From: Xenococcaceae cyanobacterium MO_167.B27 | GTDB lineage: Bacteria > Cyanobacteriota > Cyanobacteriia > Cyanobacteriales > Xenococcaceae | Direction of reading: 5' to 3' | Length of the DNA: 63,488 nt | Assembly: GCA_030065935.1 (NCBI GenBank) | Contig: JASJCP010000026.1 | Coordinates: 1-63,488 of the forward strand | In this document: positions 47,177 to 55,366 of the stretch, piece by piece | How the letters are laid out: every line of letters starts with the position of its first letter | How positions within the stretch are numbered: position 1 is the stretch's first letter | Position numbers and translations under genes: made by a program | Notes under the pieces: model-generated | The model's database searches: none | What the model saw: the letters and a program-made list of their open reading frames with translations, nothing else | What the model was told of the DNA's origin: nothing

Positions 47177-48118
47177 TTAAGGAGTAGTTACAAATAATTG
47201 TCCATTGATGCCAACCATCGCTACAACATTGTTAGCGTGACCAATTTCAATCCAGTTCTCATTATTGGATGTTGCGTTACGAATCCATAACTTGTTATCT
47301 CTAGTAGCAGCAAATAATTGTCCATTAACGCCAGCCATCGCTACAACATTGTTAGCGTGACCAATTTCAATCCAGTTCTCATTATTGGATGTTGCGTTAC
47401 GAACCCAAAGTTTTGATGTAGCCTGTTTAGGTGAATCATCAACAGTGGAAGATTGACGCTGATTTAATGAAGCATAGACAGATTGATAAAGACTATTAGC
47501 TCTTTCCTCGGCTTCTTTTTCTAATTTATTGTTTTCATAGTTTTGTCCCACTTTTTTATAGTTTTTAAAGTAATGATAGCCAAAATTAGACAGACTAGAA
47601 CCCCATTTTTCATATTGGTCAGAATGAACCATTTCATGAATAATTAGCTTGACTACATATTGAGAATAGGAACTAGGTTTTTGTAAATCTAGATAAATAT
47701 CATGACCATAAGTTTGACCATCCGATTCCGTACCTGAAAGATGAATTCCAATTTGATTAGCACTCCATTTATCCAGACCTGGTGTTCCCCAATGAAGAGT
47801 TACTCTATCTACCAATCCACCAAAGTGAGGACGTAAAGCATTTTTAAGAGAGACATCAAGAGATTCCCCTGTAGGAGAACGTCTTGCCATAGTAGCTGCT
47901 GCTGAAACGTATGCAATTCTGCCACCTTCTCCCCATGCTTCCTCAGACAAATCTTCAAGATGAGGTGGATGAGGACAAGTATCGTTGGTCGTGCCAAAAA
48001 TAGGCTCTTTGATAGGACATTTAATATGAGCCTGAGATTTGGTAACTATTAATGGGGATAAAGATAACGAGAAAATGAGTAAAGTTGAAGAAAGTTTAAA
48101 TACTTTTCTGCTTTTCAT
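47177..48118 (-). CDS. Exported metalloprotease-like protein with tectonin-type repeats
   Basis: A 313-aa protein with a signal peptide (about 1-31, ending S-Q-A). The central domain carries KLIIHEMVHSDQYEKWG, an HExxH zinc site of the gluzincin/DUF4157-like kind, with ENNKLEKEAEERANS downstream supplying a possible third ligand. The C-terminus has two near-identical 40-residue repeats, LW(V/I)RNATSNNENWIEIG, resembling tectonin/tachylectin beta-propeller blades that bind sugars. It is the first minus-strand gene divergent from the sigma factor and carries the shared element. Confidence 0.75.
   Translation of the reverse strand: MKSRKVFKLSSTLLIFSLSLSPLIVTKSQAHIKCPIKEPIFGTTNDTCPHPPHLEDLSEEAWGEGGRIAYVSAAATMARRSPTGESLDVSLKNALRPHFGGLVDRVTLHWGTPGLDKWSANQIGIHLSGTESDGQTYGHDIYLDLQKPSSYSQYVVKLIIHEMVHSDQYEKWGSSLSNFGYHYFKNYKKVGQNYENNKLEKEAEERANSLYQSVYASLNQRQSSTVDDSPKQATSKLWVRNATSNNENWIEIGHANNVVAMAGVNGQLFAATRDNKLWIRNATSNNENWIEIGHANNVVAMVGINGQLFVTTP
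47191..47412. repeat. 120-bp tandem duplication encoding two tectonin-type blades
   Basis: The copies start at 47191 and 47311. Across about 100 bp they differ at only a handful of positions, so the duplication is recent or gene-converted. Only two blades exist, fewer than a closed propeller needs. Confidence 0.85.
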
Positions 48119-48157
48119 CTTTTGAACTTTGATGTTTTTTAATTTGGTGCCTCCCTC

Positions 48158-48197
48158 TACGACGAGGGTTAGTGGTTATGCAGTTGAGGTGAAAATT
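48158..48197 (-). promoter_or_regulatory. Shared bipartite element, site 4 (metalloprotease gene)
   Basis: Minus strand: AATTTTC, 8 nt, TGCATA, exactly 11 nt, TCGTCGTA, then AGAGGGAGGCACCAAATT. It lies 40 bp before the ATG at 48118 and inside the 184-bp gap that also holds the sigma-factor promoter. Confidence 0.7.
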
Positions 48198-48302
48198 TTT
48201 TGAAAAATCGGCAAAAGCTTGGTGTAGCAAGCATTTAATTCTATGCTTTGAAGTCCATCGCTTTATAATTGGAATTACCATTGAGAGCGCAGCGAGTATT
48301 CT

Positions 48303-49499
48303 ATGCAACGCCGACAAGATACGGTAAAAATTTTTTCTACCTTTATCAAATTTGAAGTAGATCGATTTACTGGCTGGGTAACAGAGCCAAAATTACGGCG
48401 TAGTATGAAAACTTGTCTGCAACAGTCACCAGAGCAAAAATCTACAAATTTCTGGGCATTATATTGGTATAAAGTCTGGGAAAATCAACCTAGTTCTAAT
48501 TATTTAGCTACTGCTCATCTCGCTGCATATCTACAAGAAGCTTGCTACTGGGCTGTGAGAAAATTTACCCTCAATGTATCGAGTCATTGCTCTTTAGCAG
48601 ACTATTTTCAAATTGCGATCGCCCATCTGCCCAAGATTTTAAAGAATTTTAATCCCCAGTACAGTTCCTATTTAAAAAACTACGCGGAATTGGCTTTTGA
48701 GCGGGTTATTAAGGATTTATTAAAAGTGCGTAAAGAAGCACATATTTGTTCTGATTGGGCTTTATTACAGAAACTGAGCCGTAAAAGACTGATAAAATCA
48801 TTGCAATATATGGGTTTTAATCAGCAAACTATTGAATGTTATCTCTTGGCTTGGGAATGCTATACAGAACTGTATCCGATCGAGAGCCAAAAAACTCGTC
48901 AGCTTCCTAAACCAGATGTAGATATAAGAAAAGATATTACCAATCTTTATAACTCAGAGCGGATCAGCCGTTTAAGTGAAACCACTCCCACAATTAATCC
49001 AGAAACCTTAGAGAAGTGGTTGTTATCTTGCGCTCAAGCTGTTCGTAATTTTCTTTATCCCAAAGTTGTCTCCGCAGATACTCCTTTGAAAGATGATAGC
49101 AATACTAGCCTGTTAGATATGATGCCTAGTGACGAGCAAACATCTTTATTAACTAAAGCTATCGAACAAGAAGAAACAGCAAGTTTACAAAATTATCAAA
49201 CTCAATTAAATCAATTATTAAATGACGCGATCGCTGCTTTAGAACCAGAAGCACGAGAATTATTACAGGTTTACTATAGTAAGCAGCTTACTCAAACCGA
49301 AATTGCCAAACAATTAAACATCAAGCAGTATCAAGTTTCTCGTCGTCTCAGCAATATCAAAAAATCATTATTGATAACTTTAATTGAATGGAGTCAGCAA
49401 ACCTTGCATATTTCTCCTCAATCAGACGTAGTAGGGGCGGTTAATTCTGGCTTAGAGGAATGGCTCAGATGTCATTACAACCAAAATCAGGACGAATAA
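48303..49499 (+). CDS. Alternative sigma-70-type sigma factor (SigJ-like)
   Basis: A 398-aa protein. The N-terminal ~170 residues include region-2-like helices (FWALYWYKVWENQPSSNYLA, HLAAYLQEACYWA). The C-terminus has a clear region 4 helix-turn-helix: LLQVYYSKQLTQTEIAKQLN followed by QYQVSRRLSNIKKSL. This architecture and the adjacent DUF1822 gene recall cyanobacterial SigJ-type group 3 factors. It stands between the minus-strand genes with the shared element and a plus-strand surface-protein group, so it is the natural candidate to read that element. No anti-sigma gene is recognised. Confidence 0.8.
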   Translation: MQRRQDTVKIFSTFIKFEVDRFTGWVTEPKLRRSMKTCLQQSPEQKSTNFWALYWYKVWENQPSSNYLATAHLAAYLQEACYWAVRKFTLNVSSHCSLADYFQIAIAHLPKILKNFNPQYSSYLKNYAELAFERVIKDLLKVRKEAHICSDWALLQKLSRKRLIKSLQYMGFNQQTIECYLLAWECYTELYPIESQKTRQLPKPDVDIRKDITNLYNSERISRLSETTPTINPETLEKWLLSCAQAVRNFLYPKVVSADTPLKDDSNTSLLDMMPSDEQTSLLTKAIEQEETASLQNYQTQLNQLLNDAIAALEPEARELLQVYYSKQLTQTEIAKQLNIKQYQVSRRLSNIKKSLLITLIEWSQQTLHISPQSDVVGAVNSGLEEWLRCHYNQNQDE

Positions 49500-49535
49500 T
49501 TTTTTTATACTGATAACTAATTATTGAAAAGATTT

Positions 49536-50687
49536 ATGTTTAATATATCTCCCTTATTAACTATTAATTCAGAACCTTTATATTTAGAAATTCCCGATTC
49601 TCTGGAAATTAGGGAACATCCTTATTCTACCCCTGGTGGGACTCGACGTGCTTGGCTCAATCAACTGTGTTTACAAGCATTTTTACCTTGGTTTAGGGAA
49701 GAAATTGCACCCGATGCTGAACTAGCTAACAGCATAAATACCCTACCGAGTTTTTGGGAAGTAGTAAATGGTACGCCTATTACTTTTGATAATTATCGTT
49801 TGATTTTAATTCCCACTTTAGGGATAGATAATGATGAATTGCGGATAGCACAAGAATGGGTAGATATTCCTGAATGGGTTGCTGACTATTATGTAGCAGT
49901 GCAGGTAAATCCTGATGATGGCTATATTGAAATTTGCGGTTATACCACCCATCACAAGCTGAAAACTCAAGGAATCTATGATTTTGGCGATCGCACTTAC
50001 AGTTTAGAAAGTGACGATTTGATTCAAGACCTCAATGTTCTCTGGGTAACACTTCAAACTAATTATCCAGAAATTTTACGTGCTGAAGTTGACTCATTAT
50101 CTCCTATTTCCCAAACTCAAGCGGAAAATCTCCTAGAAAGATTAGGTAATCCTGAAGTCAAGTTTCCTCGTTTGGCTGTACCTTTTCCCCTGTGGGGTGC
50201 GTTATTGGCAGAGGATAACTGGCGAAAAAAACTATATCAATTGCGCCAGGGTTGGTCAGTAAAATGGTCCATCTCCCAGTGGTTGCAAACGGGAGTAGAT
50301 AATTTAGCCCAACAATTGGGCTGGTCAAGAAAAGAATTAGTAGTAGCACCTGTGGGAATGCGGAATAGAGAAACAGTTTTGGGTATAGCTCGGCAATTAA
50401 TTATTGCAGGTAATCCCTATGAATTCAGAATTTTTCGTACTGCCCAAGAAGAAATTCTTGTGTGGCGATTTGAACTACAAAGTACAATTCCCGAAGGGAA
50501 AATTCCTGCTGGGTTTAAACTGCGATTGTTAACAGAAGACTTGCAACCCTTTGAAAATAATGAAGATATCGCCCAAGCTCCTGTAGATATGCTTTATTTA
50601 GAGGTTATCTTAGAACCAGGAGAAGGTTTAGTTTTGGAAATCGACCCCAGATACGAGGGTTGGGAACAAGAAATTTTACGGTTTTAA
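49536..50687 (+). CDS. DUF1822-family protein
   Basis: A 383-aa protein from ATG 49536; a TTG at 49524 is less likely. Family features are YSTPGGTRRAWLNQLCLQAF, PSFWEVVNGTPI, VNPDDGYIEICGYTTH, RLGNPEVKFPRLAVPF and a C-terminus with IPAGFKLRLLTEDLQPFENN. DUF1822 proteins are known only from cyanobacteria as far as I recall, and typically follow a sigma factor gene, as here (36 bp). A role in regulating that factor is inferred, not shown. No membrane helix is seen. Confidence 0.85.
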   Translation: MFNISPLLTINSEPLYLEIPDSLEIREHPYSTPGGTRRAWLNQLCLQAFLPWFREEIAPDAELANSINTLPSFWEVVNGTPITFDNYRLILIPTLGIDNDELRIAQEWVDIPEWVADYYVAVQVNPDDGYIEICGYTTHHKLKTQGIYDFGDRTYSLESDDLIQDLNVLWVTLQTNYPEILRAEVDSLSPISQTQAENLLERLGNPEVKFPRLAVPFPLWGALLAEDNWRKKLYQLRQGWSVKWSISQWLQTGVDNLAQQLGWSRKELVVAPVGMRNRETVLGIARQLIIAGNPYEFRIFRTAQEEILVWRFELQSTIPEGKIPAGFKLRLLTEDLQPFENNEDIAQAPVDMLYLEVILEPGEGLVLEIDPRYEGWEQEILRF

Positions 50688-51105
50688 CTTTATATATTGT
50701 GATCATCTTTCTCTTCGACAATTTTTCGCTTTCAGTAATTCAATCAAATCAATCAGTAACTACGCAACACTAGAAAAGCGTTTCTTGATATTTGTGTTCC
50801 CTTTATTATTCGTTAATTTTAAAAGTTAATTTAAAATTTTATTCTTAAAATAATGATTTTTAATTTTTTAATTTTTATAAATAACCTTGTTTTATTAAAT
50901 AAAAAATCTTATTTTTAAAATAAATTGCTCCCAATAAATAAAGACCTAGTATTTTGTCAATATTTTGTTTCTTGAAAAAATACATCTTAAATTCTGATAC
51001 AGATTTATGATTTTGCTATCCCAAAAGATTCAAAATCGACTTAAATCAATCGAATACCACATTTTGAGGAAGTAATTAAAATACTTTTATTGTATTAATA
51101 AAAAA
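50688..51105. other. 418-bp extremely AT-rich spacer
   Basis: There is no gene. From 50815 to 51000 the DNA is nearly all A/T. It must contain the promoter of the haemagglutinin gene, but I find no copy of the TGCATA-N11-TCGTCGTA element here, so that gene is probably controlled differently. Confidence 0.5.
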
Positions 51106-54100
51106 ATGGGTACTTCTGGAACAATCAAAAATATTCTCAAGAGCCATAAAACATTGCTTAAGGTTAAATTTATAATAACTATTGGTAATTTACCTCAATT
51201 GCAGTGTCTTAAAAGACGAAAAAATTTATGGCTTGTTTTATTTTTAGTATTCGCTCCTTTCTTGAGCCATACCTCAGAAGTTTCAGCGCAAATTGTCCCA
51301 GATAATACTCTACCTAATAATTCCATCGCTACTCCCAATGGAAACCTTATCGAAATTACTGGAGGCACTACCGCAGGAAATAATTTATTTCACAGTTTTC
51401 AAGATTTTTCTGTCCTAACTGGTCAAACAGCTTTCTTTGACAATGGATTGACAATTCAAAATATTTTAAGTCGTATTACTGGCAATTCTATTTCTAATAT
51501 TGATGGTCTGATTCGTGCAAACGGCGGTGCTAATTTATTTTTGATCAATCCCAACGGAATTATCTTTGGTGAAAATGCCAGCTTAGATATTGGAGGTTCA
51601 TTTTTCGTTACTACTGCTGATGGAATAAAGTTGGGGGAAGATGGATTTTTTAGTGCTACTAAGCCTGAAAACAGTCAGTTACTGACAGTAAAACCAGAAG
51701 TTTTTTTTGAAAATGCCCTGGCTAATGCTCAAGGTAATATCGTAAATCAGGGGAACTTAGCTGTAGCTTCCAGACAAACTCTAAGCTTTTTGGGAACAAA
51801 TGTATTAAATACAGGCAATTTAACAGCACCGGGTGGAATAGTAGGGATATTTGGCTCAAAAAGTGTTGCTTTATTAGAAAATGCCACCATTGATGTTTCT
51901 TCCCCTACTGCTGGAGGGACTGTCTTAATTGGCGGAGATTTTCAGGGCTTAGGGACTCTACCCAATGCCCAGCGGACTTATGTAGGGGATAAGGTTACTA
52001 TCAATGCTGATGCCCTAACTAATGGTAATGGAGGCAGAGTCATAGTTTGGGCAGATGAGGTAACAGGTTTCTATGGCAATATCAATGCCAGAGGTGGGGT
52101 AGAGTCTGGTCATGGTGGTTTCGTTGAGGTATCTGGTAAGGAACACCTGATATTTCGAGGTCAGGTTAATACCAGTACTGTGAATGGGTTGCCAGGAACT
52201 TTATTACTCGACCCAACTAATATTATCATTGCTGATGGCAGCGGTGACGAAGCAGGGGATGGGAGTGATACTTTTGCAGGCAACAATTCTGGGGTAGTGG
52301 GGTCAATTCTTAGTACACCCCTAAGTGAGATAGATCATTCTGCACCGACTACGATTTATGAGTCAGAGTTAGAAGGATTGTCTGGAGATACTAATATTAT
52401 TCTTCAGGCGACTAATGATATTACTCTGCAAGATTTAAGTGATGATAGTTTAGAGTTAGCTGCTGGTGCAGGGGTAGTTGCTTTCAGTGCTGATGCAGAT
52501 GGGAATAGTGTGGGTGATTTTGTCATGGAGGATAATGTCGCCGATACAATCTTCACTAATGGGCGAGATATTGCCATTTATGGGGCAGGTTTGACGATTG
52601 GCAATATTGATACTTCCGTGCTTGTTGTGGGTGATGCTGGTGAGTTAATTGAAACTGCTCTCTTTGTCAGTGATAGCCCAGGAGGAACACTGGAAAATAT
52701 CTCTGGGAATATTTCTGGTATTGAGGATGTGGATCTGTTTCAAATTTATCTGACAGAAGGGGGAAATTTCTCTGCTAGTACTGTTGGGGGTTCTGATACT
52801 GCCACGCAATTATTTTTGTTTAAAGCTGATGGCAAAGGTATTTATACCAGTTACAATGAAGCAGGATGTAATTGCTTTCAAGCTACTTTACCAGCTAATC
52901 ATCCTTTAACTCCCACAGAACCAGGGATTTATTATTTGGCGATTAGTGCCAATGGTGTATTTCCTGTCAGTGAAGGAGAACTAATTTTTCCTTCTAGGAT
53001 TCAAACTAATGATTTGGAGAGCATTGATGGAGCAACAGGATCTGGTGGCGATTTACCTTTGAGTAGTTGGGTAAATGAGTTTGGGTTTAATGATGGCAGC
53101 TATGTAATTAATTTAACCGGAGTTGAAGCAGCAGAATCTACTGTTGTTGAGTCGATTCAACCTATAGGAGATAGTGGCTCAATTACTCTTAATGCTACCA
53201 ATGGTAATATTACTGCTGGAAATCTCAATACTACTTCATCTGTTGCTGATGCTGGCATAGTTAGTCTAGATGCTAGTAGCAATATTACTATGAATGACCG
53301 AATTGAGACTTCTGCTAACATAGGCATTGCTGGAGATGTGACTTTAAATGCTGGAGGAAATATCACTCTCAATCCTTCTTCTTCTATTTTATCTAATGGG
53401 TCATTAGCTGGAGATATAACCTTAAATAGTCAAGGTGATATTTCAATCATAAACAGTGGGATTATAAGTCCTAATGTTAGCCAAAATGAGTCAAATAGTT
53501 CAAGCGGTAATATTACTATGACAGCTAATTCCATTTTCCTTATAAATGGAACTTTTCTGAGTGCAAATACAGTGGGACGAGGCAATTCTGGATTGATTAA
53601 GCTTATTGCTAACGATAGCATATCTCTTACAGGTGAAAACAGCCTAGGTGGCAGTAGTATTTCTAGCCAGGTGCAGAGAATAGGTGAAAGTGCATCAGTA
53701 AACTCAGCAGGGATAATTATTGAAACCAACAATCTCTTTATTTCTGATGGTGCAGTAATTACTACAAGTACTTTTGAAGAAGGAGATGCAGGTGCGATAA
53801 ATATTAAGGCTAGTGGTGTCATCTCCCTTAAAGGTGAAGACAGCCAGGGTTTGCTTCCCAGTGGCATCATTAGCCAGGTGAATCCAGGAGCGAAGGGAAC
53901 AGCAGGGGACATCACTATTGAAACCACCAATCTCTTTATTTCTGATGGTGCAGTAGCGAGTACAAGTACTCTTGGAGAAGGAGATGCAGGTGCGATAAAT
54001 ATTAAGGCTAGTGGTGTCATCTCCATTGAAGGTAAAAACAGCCAGGGTTCTCTTCCCAGTGGCATCGTTACCCAGGTGAATACAGAAGCGAAGGGAATAG

Positions 54101-55188
54101 CGGGAGACATCACCATTGAAACCAGCAATCTCTTTCTCTCTGATGGTGCAATAGTGAGTGCGAGTACTGGGGGAGTGGGTAACGCAGGAAATATCATCAT
54201 TACTACTCAAAACTTTAACTTGGATGAAGGTGCTAGGGTGAGCACTAATACTATCAGTAGCGGGCAAGCAGGAAATATCCAACTCAACATTAGGGACAAC
54301 CTTAACCTAGTTAACAGCACCATTGAGGCTAGCACTGCTCCGGAATCTACCGGCATAGGAGGCAATATCATTATTGACCCCCAAAGCGTTACTATTCAAG
54401 ATGGCGCAACCATAGCTGTAAATAGCGATGGAAAGGGGCAAGGAGGAAGTATAGAACTTACAGCAGAGAAATTAACCTTGAAGAAAGGCTCAATTACAGC
54501 CGAAACTGCCAGTAATCAGGGGGGCAATATTACTCTAAATATAGAAGATACTTTGACCTTTGAGAATAGCGGAGAAATTACAGCAGAAGCGGGGACGGCA
54601 GAAGCGGGAGGAAATGGCGGTGATATTACCATTAATGCTGATTTTATCCTAGCTTTTCCTGCTGATAATAACTATGAAATTATTGCGAAAGCCTTTGAAG
54701 GAGATGGGGGAAATATTAAACTTACTACTAATAGTTTTTTTGGTAGGGAATTTGTCAATATCAGTGCATCGTCCCAATTTGGTATAGATGGAGATGTATC
54801 GATTGATATTTTAGAAGTTAATCCTGCACAGAGTTTAACCGAATTACCTGCTAACGTGATTGATGCCTCCCAACAAATTAGCCAAGCTTGCACTCCTGAA
54901 GATGGAGAATCTGGTCGTTTTGTCGCCACAGGACGAGGGGGATTACCTTTAAGTCCTAATGAACCACTACGAGGAACAGCAGTTATTACCAATTGGGTTG
55001 ATGAACCTACAGAAACAACTGGTAGGGTTACAGATCGGTTAGCGAAGAATTTAGTAGGAGATGAATCTATTTCTCAGATTGTTGAAGCTCAAAGATGGAT
55101 TATAAACGATCGCGGGAATCTTGAATTAGTGGCTCAACCTCCTGCTAATCCTGCTATGCAGATTAACGTAAATTGTGATAGTTATTAA
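51106..55188 (+). CDS. Two-partner-secretion TpsA/filamentous haemagglutinin-type surface protein
   Basis: A 1360-aa protein. After an extended signal region (helix about 43-60, cleavage near S-A-Q), the TPS domain (about 62-200) has IVPDNTLPNNS, FHSFQDFSVLTGQTAFF, NPNGIIFGENASLDIGGSFF. Residues about 505-670 form a pre-peptidase/PPC-like insert (ISGIEDVDLFQIYL). A beta-helix follows, including 66-residue repeats. The C-terminus ISQACTPEDGESGRFVATGR is typical of cyanobacterial TpsA. Export would need a TpsB pore, which is not in this window. It is an adhesin or surface filament. Confidence 0.9.
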   Translation: MGTSGTIKNILKSHKTLLKVKFIITIGNLPQLQCLKRRKNLWLVLFLVFAPFLSHTSEVSAQIVPDNTLPNNSIATPNGNLIEITGGTTAGNNLFHSFQDFSVLTGQTAFFDNGLTIQNILSRITGNSISNIDGLIRANGGANLFLINPNGIIFGENASLDIGGSFFVTTADGIKLGEDGFFSATKPENSQLLTVKPEVFFENALANAQGNIVNQGNLAVASRQTLSFLGTNVLNTGNLTAPGGIVGIFGSKSVALLENATIDVSSPTAGGTVLIGGDFQGLGTLPNAQRTYVGDKVTINADALTNGNGGRVIVWADEVTGFYGNINARGGVESGHGGFVEVSGKEHLIFRGQVNTSTVNGLPGTLLLDPTNIIIADGSGDEAGDGSDTFAGNNSGVVGSILSTPLSEIDHSAPTTIYESELEGLSGDTNIILQATNDITLQDLSDDSLELAAGAGVVAFSADADGNSVGDFVMEDNVADTIFTNGRDIAIYGAGLTIGNIDTSVLVVGDAGELIETALFVSDSPGGTLENISGNISGIEDVDLFQIYLTEGGNFSASTVGGSDTATQLFLFKADGKGIYTSYNEAGCNCFQATLPANHPLTPTEPGIYYLAISANGVFPVSEGELIFPSRIQTNDLESIDGATGSGGDLPLSSWVNEFGFNDGSYVINLTGVEAAESTVVESIQPIGDSGSITLNATNGNITAGNLNTTSSVADAGIVSLDASSNITMNDRIETSANIGIAGDVTLNAGGNITLNPSSSILSNGSLAGDITLNSQGDISIINSGIISPNVSQNESNSSSGNITMTANSIFLINGTFLSANTVGRGNSGLIKLIANDSISLTGENSLGGSSISSQVQRIGESASVNSAGIIIETNNLFISDGAVITTSTFEEGDAGAINIKASGVISLKGEDSQGLLPSGIISQVNPGAKGTAGDITIETTNLFISDGAVASTSTLGEGDAGAINIKASGVISIEGKNSQGSLPSGIVTQVNTEAKGIAGDITIETSNLFLSDGAIVSASTGGVGNAGNIIITTQNFNLDEGARVSTNTISSGQAGNIQLNIRDNLNLVNSTIEASTAPESTGIGGNIIIDPQSVTIQDGATIAVNSDGKGQGGSIELTAEKLTLKKGSITAETASNQGGNITLNIEDTLTFENSGEITAEAGTAEAGGNGGDITINADFILAFPADNNYEIIAKAFEGDGGNIKLTTNSFFGREFVNISASSQFGIDGDVSIDILEVNPAQSLTELPANVIDASQQISQACTPEDGESGRFVATGRGGLPLSPNEPLRGTAVITNWVDEPTETTGRVTDRLAKNLVGDESISQIVEAQRWIINDRGNLELVAQPPANPAMQINVNCDSY
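53719..54312 (+). repeat. 198-bp direct repeats inside the haemagglutinin gene
   Basis: Units begin at 53719, 53917 and 54115 with ATTGAAACC(A/G); the first two are complete and nearly identical, while the third diverges after about 60 bp. Each encodes 66 residues of beta-helix (IETTNLFISDGAV...GAINIKASGVISL). Exact period and frame imply unequal recombination. Confidence 0.85.
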
Positions 55189-55190
55189 AT

Positions 55191-55206
55191 CCCCCAAACT
55201 TGGGGG
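55191..55206 (+). terminator. Hairpin after the haemagglutinin gene
   Basis: CCCCCAA/TTGGGGG with a 2-nt linker lies right after the TAA stop. There is no T-run; it may be a weak terminator or an mRNA end stabiliser. Confidence 0.45.
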
Positions 55207-55328
55207 AAACATGGGGGCAAAGATAAAACTATCAATAAGAATAGGTAAGCAAGACCTAATTTTAATTTTTAATTTTTATTGAATAACGTACTTGAAAACT
55301 AATGTTGCCCACCTGACAAGGTTATCCA

Positions 55329-55356
55329 CAGATAAACCCAGATAAACCCAGATAAA
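55329..55356 (+). repeat. 10-bp tandem repeat in the leader of the CHAT gene
   Basis: GATAAACCCA occurs twice plus a third GATAAA, ending 11 bp before the ATG. A GGGGGGG ribosome-site-like run follows. The copy number could vary by slippage and alter the leader. Confidence 0.7.
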
Positions 55357-55366
55357 GGGGGGGAAC

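Noticed and set aside
53430-54282. Long minus-strand frames opposite the haemagglutinin repeats
   Set aside because: They mirror the 198-bp repeats of a well-supported plus-strand protein and have no starts or domains.
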